From the NCBI RefSeq assembly GCF_000368685.1, contig NZ_KB849628.1:919907-983906 (forward strand): a stretch of 64,000 nucleotides of DNA, written 5' to 3'. The notes below the pieces were generated by a model. That model worked only from the letters and a program-made list of their open reading frames with translations, was not told the origin of the DNA and did not search any database. Shown piece after piece: positions 17,366 through 26,189 of this stretch. The number at the start of each line of letters is the position of its first letter. The first letter of the stretch is position 1. The position numbers and the translations under genes are program-made. Source of the stretch: Acinetobacter baylyi DSM 14961 = CIP 107474 (GTDB lineage: Bacteria; Pseudomonadota; Gammaproteobacteria; Pseudomonadales; Moraxellaceae).

Positions 17366-19718
17366 AATGAATCGCTCCCTTATCAGTTGTACTCAATAAG
17401 GGAATATTCAAATCTTGCAGACGATTGCTTACCTCAGCACTCGGATGACCATATCCATTTTCAAACCCTGCTGAAGCAATCGCAATTTTGGGATGATATC
17501 TCTTGAGAAAATCATAAGATGAACTGTGTTGGCTGCCATGATGCCCCAAAATTAAAACATCAACTTTAAGATCGGGATATTGTTGTAATAGCTGATATTC
17601 GGTTTCCCAGCCTGCATCCCCCATCATCAGAAAATACTTTAAATCTGATGCTTGTTTAAGCTGTAAATACATCACACAAGACGCTTCATTACGATTAAAT
17701 ACCGTAGACTGTAAATTTTCTAATTTTGGTGACAATATCTGGATTTTTAGCTCTGATGTTTCCCAAGTCTGACCAGAATGACACAATGAGAATGGAATAG
17801 ATAAATCTTTAATTTCTTCATTGGCCTGAATCATACGCGTTGGGATCAATTGCAATACTGCAGGTAGTCCACCACTATGATCCTGATCAAGATGAGTCAA
17901 AATTACTCGATCCAGTTGATGCACACCTTGAGACTTCAAGAATGGAACCACGACCTGTTTGCCAATACTAAATTTACTTTCATCATAGTATCCACCCGTA
18001 TCTAGCAAAATACGCTGGGTTTGGTCCTGAATAAAAATTGACTGGCCTTGTCCTACATCTAAAATACTAATCTGAGTGGGCCGAATCATTTTAGAAGGAA
18101 TTAAAAGTGGAACGAAGCATAAAACTGACCAGAATTTTGGAACCACGCCTTTGGGTAGAAATAGGATCACAATGGCTAAAGTGAGACAAATCAGTAGTAA
18201 CGGCGTAAATGCATAATATTGAAGCTGAGGATTAAATAAATGATCAAGACCTTTTAAGATTCCGATAAATAATTCGAGCAGGCTATTATTTAAATAAAAC
18301 AACAGATTTCCAAGTGATGGAATGAATAGCCATAAGCATCCAGCCATAATATCTAGAGGCACAATAATACCGCCCAATATCGGAATTGCGATTAGATTAG
18401 ATAATGGAGCAATCCATGATATTTGCTTAAAAATAATTAACGTCAAAGGCATCAGAGCGACAAAAATTTTCCATTGTGATCTAACCAATGCTTTTAGAAT
18501 CTGCATCCCACGCGTAAAACGAGTCTGATGAAACTGCTGTGCTTGTGTCATATCTTGATAAATTCTGATCAAAATAAAACATGCACCATAAGATAGCCAA
18601 AATGCAGCGGATAAAATACTAAAGGGGTCCATCCATAACAGTAAGGATGCACTCAAGACCAAAAGTGAAAAAGCACTTAGATGATGTCGTATCAAAAGTA
18701 AAATACTGCCAAGCATTACAGTAAACAGCGTTCTAAGTGCAGGGATTTCAAAGCCAACAAAAGCACAATATAAAATCACACACATTAAAAAAGGGAGTAA
18801 TACCAATTTTTGACGTGGAATTGATAAGTAAATTTCTGGTTTAAACCGATGAATCAATCGAGTAAAAATCCAGCTTACCATGGCAGCAAAAATGAGCACA
18901 TGGGGTCCCGAAATCGCCAACAAGTGAGAAATGCCAAAACGTTGAAATTGCTGCTCAAGCTCTGGATTGAGTAAACTGCGGTCTCCTGTTAGGAGCGCCA
19001 GTAAGAGTGCATGATGTGATAAGGATGAATCTATAAAGTAGTTCCGAAATTTAAGCCTGAGCTTTTCAACAGACTGTAAAAACTGTGCTCGCCATGTCTG
19101 TTGCTGTTTTACATGTAAATAAAAACCTGCACTCATCACCTCTTGTTTGCTTAAGGTTTGTATACGATAAACTTGGGCAGTCGCTTGCCAATTTTGCTGA
19201 ACAAACCATTTTTCCACATCAAATGCACCTTCAAGTGCATAGCTATGTATCGGCTTGGTCTTAGCAGTGATTCGATAATACTGACCAAGCTCAAGGCTAC
19301 TGCTTTTTTCAGCCCCCAGTAAGCTCTGATCAATATAAAATACCCAATTCACGACATCAGGATGAATGTTGAGTACTTCAGCGACTTGTTTTATACCTTT
19401 ATCTGAAGATTCACCCATTTGATGAACGTAAATAATCACCTCATGTGTATCCGAATGCATTATTTTATAATACAAGCGTTCCTCAAGAGCAGAATCTGCG
19501 TATTGTGCGCCTATACCAAATAAGAAACTGGCAGAAATTAAGATAACAAGTGCTCTTAATCCAGAACCAATCTGATGCTTTCGTTTTTTGTAGAAATAAA
19601 TAGCCCATATCAAAAAAGTCAGAATTCCTGTAATGCATGTAAATGGTTCAATGCATTCCAGTGTCCTGCCCATCATGGCAATGCCAGCAATCCACCCCAA
19701 TAAAATAATTTTAAACAT
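17298..19718 (-). CDS. comEC: ComEC/Rec2-type DNA uptake channel
   Basis: This is the inner-membrane channel for single-stranded DNA during natural transformation (called comA in A. baylyi). The 806-residue protein has N-terminal membrane helices, an OB-fold-like DUF4131 region (about 90-200), the multi-spanning Competence domain (about 225-500, with LLTGDRSLL and GISHLLAISGPHV), and a C-terminal metallo-beta-lactamase-like domain with the THLDQDHSGG motif near residue 605 and LGHHGSQHSSS near 724. All parts are intact, so the host is probably naturally competent if the other com genes are present. Its 3' end overlaps the acyltransferase gene by 68 bp. Confidence 0.95.
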   Translation of the reverse strand: MFKIILLGWIAGIAMMGRTLECIEPFTCITGILTFLIWAIYFYKKRKHQIGSGLRALVILISASFLFGIGAQYADSALEERLYYKIMHSDTHEVIIYVHQMGESSDKGIKQVAEVLNIHPDVVNWVFYIDQSLLGAEKSSSLELGQYYRITAKTKPIHSYALEGAFDVEKWFVQQNWQATAQVYRIQTLSKQEVMSAGFYLHVKQQQTWRAQFLQSVEKLRLKFRNYFIDSSLSHHALLLALLTGDRSLLNPELEQQFQRFGISHLLAISGPHVLIFAAMVSWIFTRLIHRFKPEIYLSIPRQKLVLLPFLMCVILYCAFVGFEIPALRTLFTVMLGSILLLIRHHLSAFSLLVLSASLLLWMDPFSILSAAFWLSYGACFILIRIYQDMTQAQQFHQTRFTRGMQILKALVRSQWKIFVALMPLTLIIFKQISWIAPLSNLIAIPILGGIIVPLDIMAGCLWLFIPSLGNLLFYLNNSLLELFIGILKGLDHLFNPQLQYYAFTPLLLICLTLAIVILFLPKGVVPKFWSVLCFVPLLIPSKMIRPTQISILDVGQGQSIFIQDQTQRILLDTGGYYDESKFSIGKQVVVPFLKSQGVHQLDRVILTHLDQDHSGGLPAVLQLIPTRMIQANEEIKDLSIPFSLCHSGQTWETSELKIQILSPKLENLQSTVFNRNEASCVMYLQLKQASDLKYFLMMGDAGWETEYQLLQQYPDLKVDVLILGHHGSQHSSSYDFLKRYHPKIAIASAGFENGYGHPSAEVSNRLQDLNIPLLSTTDKGAIHFKFDSGNEQTEFYRQSYKWLQR

Positions 19719-19758
19719 TGTTATAAACTAAAGTAATTGCTTTATATAATATTAAATA

Positions 19759-19790
19759 GAGGATAAAGCTCTCGGAAAAACTTTATCCTT
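19759..19790 (-). terminator. Hairpin terminator after lolD
   Basis: Nine to ten base pairs (arms 19760-19768 and 19781-19789) around a 12-base loop, read on the minus strand just after the lolD stop and before comEC. The T-run is short. Confidence 0.6.
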
Positions 19791-19802
19791 TAAATCAATT
19801 TA

Positions 19803-20489
19803 CTAAGAATGATCAACCCATAGACCATCCTGCATATGCAAAATTGAATCGGCAGATTGGGCCAATTGCTCATCATGCGTAACAATCAGCATGGCCATGT
19901 TAAATTCTTGTTTAAGATCACTGAGTAATTCAAATATACCAAATGCCGTTTTACGATCAAGATTACCAGTTGGTTCATCAGCCAGCATCACCGCAGGTCT
20001 GGCAACCAAAGCACGTGCCAATGCTACACGCTGACGCTCACCACCCGAAAGCTCACCTGGCTTGTGGGTTAAACGATGTGATAGGCCAACACGATCCAGC
20101 AAGTGCTCAGCCTGTTGTTTGACCTCTTTGTAATTGGTATCCGCACGTAACATTAAAGGCATGGCAACATTTTCAAGCGCAGAAAACTCTGGCAGCAAAT
20201 GATGAAACTGATAAACGAAACCCAAATACTGGTTACGTTTGAAGCCACGTTCCGCTTCGCCCAAATTATCAAAACGTTGCTCATTTAAGAACACTTGCCC
20301 CTGCGTAGGTTGATCTAATCCACCCAATATATGCAGCAAGGTACTCTTACCCGAACCACTGGCACCCACAATCGATACAAATTCGCCCGCAGCAATTTTG
20401 AGTGATAATCCCTTGATCACTTCTACTGTCGATTTACCATCAGTAAAATGTTTGTAAACATCTTTTGCTTCCAGCACAATTTTACTCAT
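19803..20489 (-). CDS. lolD: LolD, ATPase of the lipoprotein release transporter
   Basis: LolD powers extraction of outer-membrane lipoproteins from the inner membrane to LolA. With the start at ATG 20489 the protein is 228 residues, the usual LolD size; a longer frame upstream only covers the end of the permease gene. Walker A is VGASGSGKST (41-50), the LolD-type signature LSGGERQRVALARAL (147-161) and Walker B VMLADEP (167-173). The start overlaps the permease stop by eight bases (ATGAGTAA), so the two subunits are co-translated. Confidence 0.95.
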   Translation of the reverse strand: MSKIVLEAKDVYKHFTDGKSTVEVIKGLSLKIAAGEFVSIVGASGSGKSTLLHILGGLDQPTQGQVFLNEQRFDNLGEAERGFKRNQYLGFVYQFHHLLPEFSALENVAMPLMLRADTNYKEVKQQAEHLLDRVGLSHRLTHKPGELSGGERQRVALARALVARPAVMLADEPTGNLDRKTAFGIFELLSDLKQEFNMAMLIVTHDEQLAQSADSILHMQDGLWVDHS

Positions 20490-21717
20490 AACGTAATGCC
20501 TCTGCTGGTTGAATCTTAGCTGCACGTAATGCTGGGTAAATAGTGGCAAGGAAACTTAACAATAAAGAAACCGACACAATCAGGACCACATCTTGCCAGC
20601 GCAAGTAAGATGGCAAATAATTAATAAAATAAGCATCAAATAAATGAAGACCTAAAGCGGTATTTACCCAGTCGATAATATTACTCACACTCGATGCAAA
20701 AATAACCCCAAGAACCGCACCAGCCACCGTACCAATCACACCAATCACTGTGCCCTGCACCATAAAAATTTTAGTAATAGTTGCTGGCGAAGCACCCAGC
20801 GTTCTCAAAATCGCAATATCAGATTTTTTGTCTGTGACGACCATCACTAAAGATGAAACGATATTAAATGCAGCCACCAGTACAATCAGAAATAGAAGCA
20901 AGCTCACCATGGCTTTTTCCATCTGAATCGCACTAAATAGGTTACCGTGTGTATAGGTCCAGTTAGACGCATAAAAATTAGGTGGTAAGGTTCTAACAAT
21001 ATCATCTGCCACTTGAGGAGCAGCAAAAATATCATCCAGTTTTAAACGAATTCCCTGAGCGCCATCTGGTAAACGTAGTAAAGTTGAAGCATCGTTTAAA
21101 GCGATATAACCCATCATTGAGTCAACTTCTGCACCAATGCTAAAAATCCCAACAATTTTAAAACGTTTAAAACGAGGAACTACTCCAGCAGGAGAAGGTG
21201 TTGCCTCAGGTAAAACCAAAGTCACATTATCATTGAGGCCAAGCCCCAATGCATCTGTCATCTGTTTGCCCAGTACAATCCCAAACTCACCTTTCTTAAG
21301 ATTATCAATACTACCCGCAACCATATGATTCTGGATAATCGATACCTTTTTTTCATACTGCGGGTCGATTCCGCTGACCATAATGCCTGCAACCTGACCT
21401 TGTGCTGTCAGCATCCCTTGCAGTTGTGTAAATGGTGCAACACCAACCACATGCTTGTGTCCTTCAACTTTTTTTGCAAGCTCTGGCCAATTGGTCAATA
21501 TCTGTGTTGATGAAATTGTGGCCTGTGGAACCATTCCCAGCACACGATTTTTCAATTCACGGTCAAAACCATTCATCACAGACAAAACGGTGATTAATAC
21601 CGCAACACCTAAGGTCAGACCAATCATCGAAACTAAGGCAATAAAAGAAATAAAGTGATTACTACGCCGAGCACGAGTATATCGCAACCCTATATACAGC
21701 GAGATTGGTTTAAACAT
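20482..21717 (-). CDS. LolC/LolE-type permease, probably the LolF form
   Basis: This is the membrane subunit of the lipoprotein-releasing ABC transporter, 411 residues. One N-terminal helix (ISFIALVSMIGLTLGVAVLITVL, about 24-46), a ~210-residue periplasmic domain and three C-terminal helices match LolC/E. The N-terminal signature NGFDRELKNRVLGM is present. Only one permease gene is linked to lolD; species with a single permease use a homodimeric LolF combining both roles, and Acinetobacter is thought to be such a case. That no second permease exists elsewhere is inferred, not seen. Confidence 0.92.
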   Translation of the reverse strand: MFKPISLYIGLRYTRARRSNHFISFIALVSMIGLTLGVAVLITVLSVMNGFDRELKNRVLGMVPQATISSTQILTNWPELAKKVEGHKHVVGVAPFTQLQGMLTAQGQVAGIMVSGIDPQYEKKVSIIQNHMVAGSIDNLKKGEFGIVLGKQMTDALGLGLNDNVTLVLPEATPSPAGVVPRFKRFKIVGIFSIGAEVDSMMGYIALNDASTLLRLPDGAQGIRLKLDDIFAAPQVADDIVRTLPPNFYASNWTYTHGNLFSAIQMEKAMVSLLLFLIVLVAAFNIVSSLVMVVTDKKSDIAILRTLGASPATITKIFMVQGTVIGVIGTVAGAVLGVIFASSVSNIIDWVNTALGLHLFDAYFINYLPSYLRWQDVVLIVSVSLLLSFLATIYPALRAAKIQPAEALRYE

Positions 21718-22025
21718 ACCAATTAGTCCAAGGTCATTTCATTATCGGAAATACAGTATTGCACTCAATACTGCGATCAGCATCTAACACGTATTGATAC
21801 ACCAAAAGAATCTGGGTTAACACAGCGGGTTAAACCGATTCTTTCTTATAATGACCCTTACGATTCTGATTATTTGTTGCGGCCCTATTTTGTACTAGTT
21901 GGTCCATGAGATCAATTTGATCCTGATTTAAACTACGAATTAGAACAATTAACTCAAAAATATCAACAGATTGATTTAATGTATGTAGGTTATGTAACTT
22001 GTTAGAGCAGTTTTCCAAAGCAATA
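21718..22025. other. 308-bp stretch between lolF and the EamA gene
   Basis: It should contain the lolF promoter on the minus strand (21718-21830). The rest holds a possible 62-codon frame, listed separately. No clear terminator hairpin was found here. Confidence 0.5.
21830..22018 (-). CDS. Possible small protein, 62 aa, downstream of the EamA gene
   Basis: The frame would start at TTG 22018, eight bases after the EamA stop, and encode a hydrophilic protein with an amphipathic helical middle (VDIFELIVLIRSLNQDQIDL) and a basic, Asn-rich tail. I recognise no family. The TTG start and lack of a clear ribosome site weaken it; translational coupling to the transporter gene is possible. It could equally be a chance frame. 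Confidence 0.3.
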   Translation of the reverse strand: MENCSNKLHNLHTLNQSVDIFELIVLIRSLNQDQIDLMDQLVQNRAATNNQNRKGHYKKESV

Positions 22026-22946
22026 TTATTTTTGACGAAGTTGCTGTTTCATATGTTGGCTAAAACGTCGATTGGCCTGTATATCACGATAAAAATATAA
22101 AAATAGGCCACTTAATATAATCATAGCGCCGATCACGACCATGAGTGAAATTCGCTCATGATTAAAAAGCGCTCCAATCACCAAAGCCAATATTGGTGTC
22201 ATTACATTGGTGAGTGATAATGTTGTCGGTTGGATATTTTTAACCAATTTAAAATAACAAAACATCGCAATCAGAGAAGCCATAATTGTTGTATAAAGTA
22301 AGGCCATCAGTGATTTAATTTCTGGAATATGCGTAGGTGCATGTGCCCAAATAAAAGGTAATAAACACAACGAAACCAAAGTTGAAATCAGAATTGAGCC
22401 TGTTGCTTGTGCAATTGGTTGTACATCCGCATTGACTTTTTTGACCCAGTAAATTGAACAGCAATAGGTAAATACACTAATCAGCATCAGACCTATGCCT
22501 AAAGGATGAATATGCTGCGATGCACCACCAACACAAATCACAGCCAGACCTGTTATTGCGATTGCCATACCCAGCCATTGCAAACGATTTAACTGTTGTC
22601 CAAACGCAAAACAACCGATCAACCCTGCAATGATGGGTGCCAAGCCAAACATTAAAGCAATAATACCCGAACTCAAATACTGGGTTGCAATGTAGGTAAA
22701 TACTTGAGAACCGATCAAACTAAATGATCCAGCAATATAACTATGCACAGCAATTTTATCGGTAGGAAATTTGACTCTCAGCACAAATAAAATAATGACA
22801 GCTAAGGGTAAAGCAATAAAAAAACGTAAAACCATCGCCCATAAAACATTTAGGTCAGATACACTCCAGACAATTGCCAGGGGTGTAGATGCCCAAATGA
22901 ATACCAACACAATATAGGTCAGCATAATATTAGTTTTGGTGGGCAT
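22026..22946 (-). CDS. EamA/DMT-family transporter
   Basis: This is a ten-helix inner-membrane carrier of the drug/metabolite transporter superfamily, made of two EamA repeats (about residues 5-135 and 145-290). Typical features are the early WASTPLAIVW segment and the GLAPIIAGLIGC and SLTNVMTPILALVIGALF helices, which sit at the equivalent position of each repeat. Substrates in this family range from amino acids to purines and cannot be guessed. ATG 22946 is chosen; a GTG at 22958 overlapping the upstream stop is a real alternative. It is coupled to the YaiI gene. Confidence 0.85.
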   Translation of the reverse strand: MPTKTNIMLTYIVLVFIWASTPLAIVWSVSDLNVLWAMVLRFFIALPLAVIILFVLRVKFPTDKIAVHSYIAGSFSLIGSQVFTYIATQYLSSGIIALMFGLAPIIAGLIGCFAFGQQLNRLQWLGMAIAITGLAVICVGGASQHIHPLGIGLMLISVFTYCCSIYWVKKVNADVQPIAQATGSILISTLVSLCLLPFIWAHAPTHIPEIKSLMALLYTTIMASLIAMFCYFKLVKNIQPTTLSLTNVMTPILALVIGALFNHERISLMVVIGAMIILSGLFLYFYRDIQANRRFSQHMKQQLRQK

Positions 22947-22954
22947 AATTGCTC

Positions 22955-23422
22955 TCACGCAGTTTTACGTTTTTGCTTTAAAATCGTTTGATCCAATGCA
23001 CTTGAAAATTCACGTTTGTCCCGTTCAGAAATAGGTGGTGGACCACCCGTTTGCACACCTGCGCCGCGTAACGTATCCATAAAATCACGTAGATGTAGCC
23101 GAGCTTTTACATTGGCTGTGGTATAAACCTCACCGCGTGGATGAATCGCGATTCCGCCCTTTTCAATGACTTGCGCCGCTAAAGGAATATCTTGAGTGAT
23201 CACAATATCATTGGCCTGCATACGATCTACAATTTCTTGGTCAGCCCGATCTGCACCACTCATCACCTGAATAGACTTGATTCTGACTGACGGCGTAATC
23301 CCGACATTCTGATTTGCGACAAAAGTAACTTCCAGTTGGTAACGATCTGAAGCACGTAAAATAACTTCACGCAAAATTCTTGGCAAAGCATCCGCATCTA
23401 CCCAGAGTTTAAATGGCAGCAC
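22955..23422 (-). CDS. YaiI/YqxD family (DUF188) protein
   Basis: This 155-residue protein is of the UPF0178 family. It carries the family pattern [20 protein letters not shown] at the start, acidic residues compatible with a PIN-like nuclease fold (the early [14 protein letters not shown] near residue 75), and the [14 protein letters not shown] segment near 130-143. Biochemical function is unproven for the family; nuclease activity is suspected from the fold. It is the first gene of a two-gene unit with the EamA transporter. Confidence 0.9.
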   Translation of the reverse strand: MLPFKLWVDADALPRILREVILRASDRYQLEVTFVANQNVGITPSVRIKSIQVMSGADRADQEIVDRMQANDIVITQDIPLAAQVIEKGGIAIHPRGEVYTTANVKARLHLRDFMDTLRGAGVQTGGPPPISERDKREFSSALDQTILKQKRKTA

Positions 23423-23575
23423 TCAAGTTCAACCGTGATAAAAATGACCGTATTTTAACAGAGTTGACTCTGAGCCGCACAAACCGCCTGCGCTTTTTTT
23501 CATTTGTACTCGCTATAGATGACATCATCATGAATTTAAAAAAGAAAAACAGAGTATTTTTTACATAATTGTATC

Positions 23576-23623
23576 TTGAGACTTGAAAAAAATTAGATAT
23601 GCTCGATTTAATAATATAAATCG
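23576..23623 (+). promoter_or_regulatory. Putative promoter and small palindrome before the 312-aa gene
   Basis: TTGAGA (23576-23581) and TATGCT (23598-23603) are spaced 16 bp. Immediately downstream an inverted repeat, CGATTTA / TAAATCG (23604-23610 and 23617-23623), sits where a repressor could block transcription. Both are weak predictions from sequence. Confidence 0.35.
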
Positions 23624-23644
23624 TTAAATCTTACTCCGAGTCAT

Positions 23645-24583
23645 ATGAAAAATCAGAACAGTCCAGAAATCGTTACTATTCAAGATCAAGGTTTTGGCAG
23701 CCATGGTGAACACTGGGCTTTATTGAGTGATACTCCAGAACAGGATGTTCCTAAATGGCTTGGAATGGCATTAGATGCACCTGTAATGCCCATGGGATTA
23801 TGTGAAAATGAAGATGAGATGAATGCCAACTTTTGGTTAATTCAGGGTCCTTCTCAATCGCATCTTAAAGTGACGCAAATTATTGCAGTTGAAAATAATA
23901 AACCTCAAGCACTTAAAACAGCGTTCCCTACCTTTGAAAGTCCTTATAAATATAATGCGTCGATTGAACGTATTATTACCTGTAAATCTGAAACACAGGC
24001 AGTTTTAAGACTTCGACTGAATCAAAATACCATTATTTATGCATTTGATAATCTGTTTAGCGTAAATAGTCGCCATTATGAAAACAATCAAACTTATCAG
24101 GTTCAATTAAATGCATGGGCATATCATTTAGAGGAAGTCGCGGCCAATGAAACAATTTTGGTCGATGATCCTGCATCGATTAAACATCACCGTGCCCTCA
24201 ATGATATTTTAACGGCACATAATGGAGTCGCCCCTGAAAATCTACAAGAATTAATTAATGCTTGGAAGCCTAAAACACCAGAAGATCAAGAACCTGTGAC
24301 TGTCGATTTTTCCAAAATGGTGGCATATTTATATGGCGAAACCATGGGGCAAGAAGATGAAGCATGGTTTCAAGGAAATATTGTTGGAAAAACATCCATG
24401 ACATTTATGGATCAAGAATATACGTTATATGATGTGACCTTAGTATTGGAAGATCATTTACCTGCGATATTAATTCGGATTGCAACTCAAAATAATTCAT
24501 ACAAAAATTTTGAAATTGGCCAATATATTCGCGGTAATATCTGGATTCAGGCGAATATTTATGCTAAAAGTAGTGTAAATTAA
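23645..24583 (+). CDS. Hypothetical protein, 312 aa
   Basis: I do not recognise this protein. It is soluble, acidic, without signal peptide or membrane helices. The middle (about residues 60-150) alternates short strands (RIITCKSETQAVLRLRLNQ, TIIYAFDNLFSV). The last third is also strand-rich (YTLYDVTLVLEDHLPAILIRI) after a helical, Pro-rich linker (AWKPKTPEDQEPVTVDFSKM). This would fit two beta domains, perhaps a nucleic-acid or ligand-binding role, but that is speculation. Coding character is clear along the whole length. It may be co-transcribed with the 49-residue membrane protein that follows 37 bp later. Confidence 0.75.
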   Translation: MKNQNSPEIVTIQDQGFGSHGEHWALLSDTPEQDVPKWLGMALDAPVMPMGLCENEDEMNANFWLIQGPSQSHLKVTQIIAVENNKPQALKTAFPTFESPYKYNASIERIITCKSETQAVLRLRLNQNTIIYAFDNLFSVNSRHYENNQTYQVQLNAWAYHLEEVAANETILVDDPASIKHHRALNDILTAHNGVAPENLQELINAWKPKTPEDQEPVTVDFSKMVAYLYGETMGQEDEAWFQGNIVGKTSMTFMDQEYTLYDVTLVLEDHLPAILIRIATQNNSYKNFEIGQYIRGNIWIQANIYAKSSVN

Positions 24584-24620
24584 TATATTTCCACACAAAA
24601 TTAATCATCTAGGCGTATTG

Positions 24621-24770
24621 ATGAAAATTATACCTGAACAAACGACCAATCTAATTCAATTGAGTGGGCAGCAGCGTATTAAACTCGATACTGCTGCAAT
24701 ATGCTTTTTTGCATTAGGTATGTTTTTAGCCGCGATGATTATTCATCATCTTGGTTTTTTTCCAGTCTAA
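24621..24770 (+). CDS. Small single-pass membrane protein, 49 aa
   Basis: An ATG frame of 49 codons encodes a polar N-terminal half (MKIIPEQTTNLIQLSGQQRI) followed by one hydrophobic helix (AAICFFALGMFLAAMIIHHLGFF) and stop. No strong ribosome site is visible, but the clean soluble/membrane split, its position 37 bp after a gene on the same strand and the terminator 12 bp downstream support it. No family is recognised; it could be an accessory subunit or regulator peptide. Confidence 0.5.
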   Translation: MKIIPEQTTNLIQLSGQQRIKLDTAAICFFALGMFLAAMIIHHLGFFPV

Positions 24771-24782
24771 ACTGCACATGTC

Positions 24783-24820
24783 AAAAAGCCCTCATCAATT
24801 AGATTGGATGAGGGCTTTTT
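24783..24820. terminator. Bidirectional terminator between the 49-aa gene and serC
   Basis: A 14-bp stem (AAAAAGCCCTCATC and its complement) around a ten-base loop with T-runs in both directions. Confidence 0.93.
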
Positions 24821-24829
24821 GCTGGAAAA

Positions 24830-25909
24830 TTATCCGTGTTTTTGAACAAAAGTATCCATAAAGTTAACCAATGCTTGTACGCCTTCTAAAGGAACAGCAT
24901 TATAAATACTGGCACGCATACCACCTACGGAACGGTGACCTGCAAGATTAAGCAAATGATTCTCTTCTGCTTCTTGCAAAAATAATTTTTCCAAAGCTTC
25001 ATCTGCCAAGGTAAATGGCACGTTCATGATGGAACGGTTAGGCACAGCAATCGGGTTATTATAAAAATCGCTAGAATCAATATAGCCATAAAGCAATTTA
25101 GCTTTTTCCAAATTGACTTGATGAATAGCATCTACTCCACCTTGCTCAAGCAACCACTCAAATACCAGACCAGATAAATACCAAGCATAAGTTGCTGGTG
25201 TATTTACCATCGAACCATTTTTAGCTTGAGCCGAGTATTTTAAAATGCTCGGAATATCTGAACGGGACTGATCAAGGAGATCATCACGTACAATGACAAT
25301 CGTTAAACCTGCTGGACCAATATTTTTTTGAGCGCCTGCATAAATCAAACCAAACTTAGAGACATCTAAAGGCGCAGATAAAATGCTTGAAGACAAATCA
25401 GAAACTAGTGGTACATTGACATCAGGAATATCTGCAAACTGAATACCACCAATTGTTTCATTTTCTGCATAATGAACATAAGCGGCATCTTGGGATAAAT
25501 TCCATTCGCTTTGATTCTTAATGGCCAGTTTGCCATCAATACTGGTACCTGCTTCAATGACATTGATATCGCCATAGCGCTGCGCTTCTTTCAGCGCTTT
25601 TTCTGACCAAATTCCAGTATGAATATAATCAGCCTTGCTATTTTTTCCCAGTAAATTCATAGGGATTGCTGAGAATTGTAAAGAAGCCCCGCCTTGTAAA
25701 AATAGTACCTGATAGTTTTCAGGAATATTCATTAACTTTCTGAGATCAGCTTCAGCTTTTTCAGCAACTGCAACATAGTCTTTACTACGATGGCTCATTT
25801 CCATGATGGAAAGCCCCTTACCCTGCCAGTCCAACAATTCTTGTTGAGCTTTTTCTAAAACAGCAGTGGGTAAAGCAGCTGGGCCAGCACAGAAATTGTA
25901 CGCACGCAT
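24830..25909 (-). CDS. serC: Phosphoserine aminotransferase
   Basis: SerC makes 3-phosphoserine from 3-phosphohydroxypyruvate and glutamate, and also acts in pyridoxal phosphate synthesis. Start ATG 25909 gives the standard N-terminus MRAYNFCAGPAALP with AAAGGA upstream; a longer in-frame ATG at 25960 lacks support. The 359-residue protein has LQGGASLQFSAIPMNLL near residue 75 and the cofactor lysine in YAGAQKNIGPAGLT near 197. The end matches the family (GHRSVGGMRASIYNA). pdxB, another vitamin B6 gene, lies elsewhere in the window. Confidence 0.96.
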   Translation of the reverse strand: MRAYNFCAGPAALPTAVLEKAQQELLDWQGKGLSIMEMSHRSKDYVAVAEKAEADLRKLMNIPENYQVLFLQGGASLQFSAIPMNLLGKNSKADYIHTGIWSEKALKEAQRYGDINVIEAGTSIDGKLAIKNQSEWNLSQDAAYVHYAENETIGGIQFADIPDVNVPLVSDLSSSILSAPLDVSKFGLIYAGAQKNIGPAGLTIVIVRDDLLDQSRSDIPSILKYSAQAKNGSMVNTPATYAWYLSGLVFEWLLEQGGVDAIHQVNLEKAKLLYGYIDSSDFYNNPIAVPNRSIMNVPFTLADEALEKLFLQEAEENHLLNLAGHRSVGGMRASIYNAVPLEGVQALVNFMDTFVQKHG

Positions 25910-26097
25910 GATCGTTCCTTTGTTGAGTGAAACAAAACTAGAGTTGGCATTTAACCACATCTTTTCTGGTCATGCAGTAGTTACTCCAACAAAAATTTCA
26001 ATATTCACAGGGAATTGCTTTTATTTCTTCAATCGATTAGATAGCTCAATTTAGTCGATTATTCTGTTATTTAATTTTGTACTTTATTCAAACAAGA

Positions 26098-26135
26098 TTG
26101 CAAATCGATGATTTTTTATGATATACAATTGTATA
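26098..26135 (+). promoter_or_regulatory. Probable promoter with palindromic operator for the efflux operon
   Basis: TTGCAA (26098-26103) and TATACA (26122-26127) are spaced 18 bp. A perfect 14-bp palindrome, TATACAATTGTATA (26122-26135), covers the -10. Sites of this shape are used by MarR/OhrR-type repressors. No such gene is in the window. Confidence 0.5.
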
Positions 26136-26189
26136 ATAAACAAGACTATAACTCACGTTCTCATAAAAAAGACTATACTTTCAGGGACG

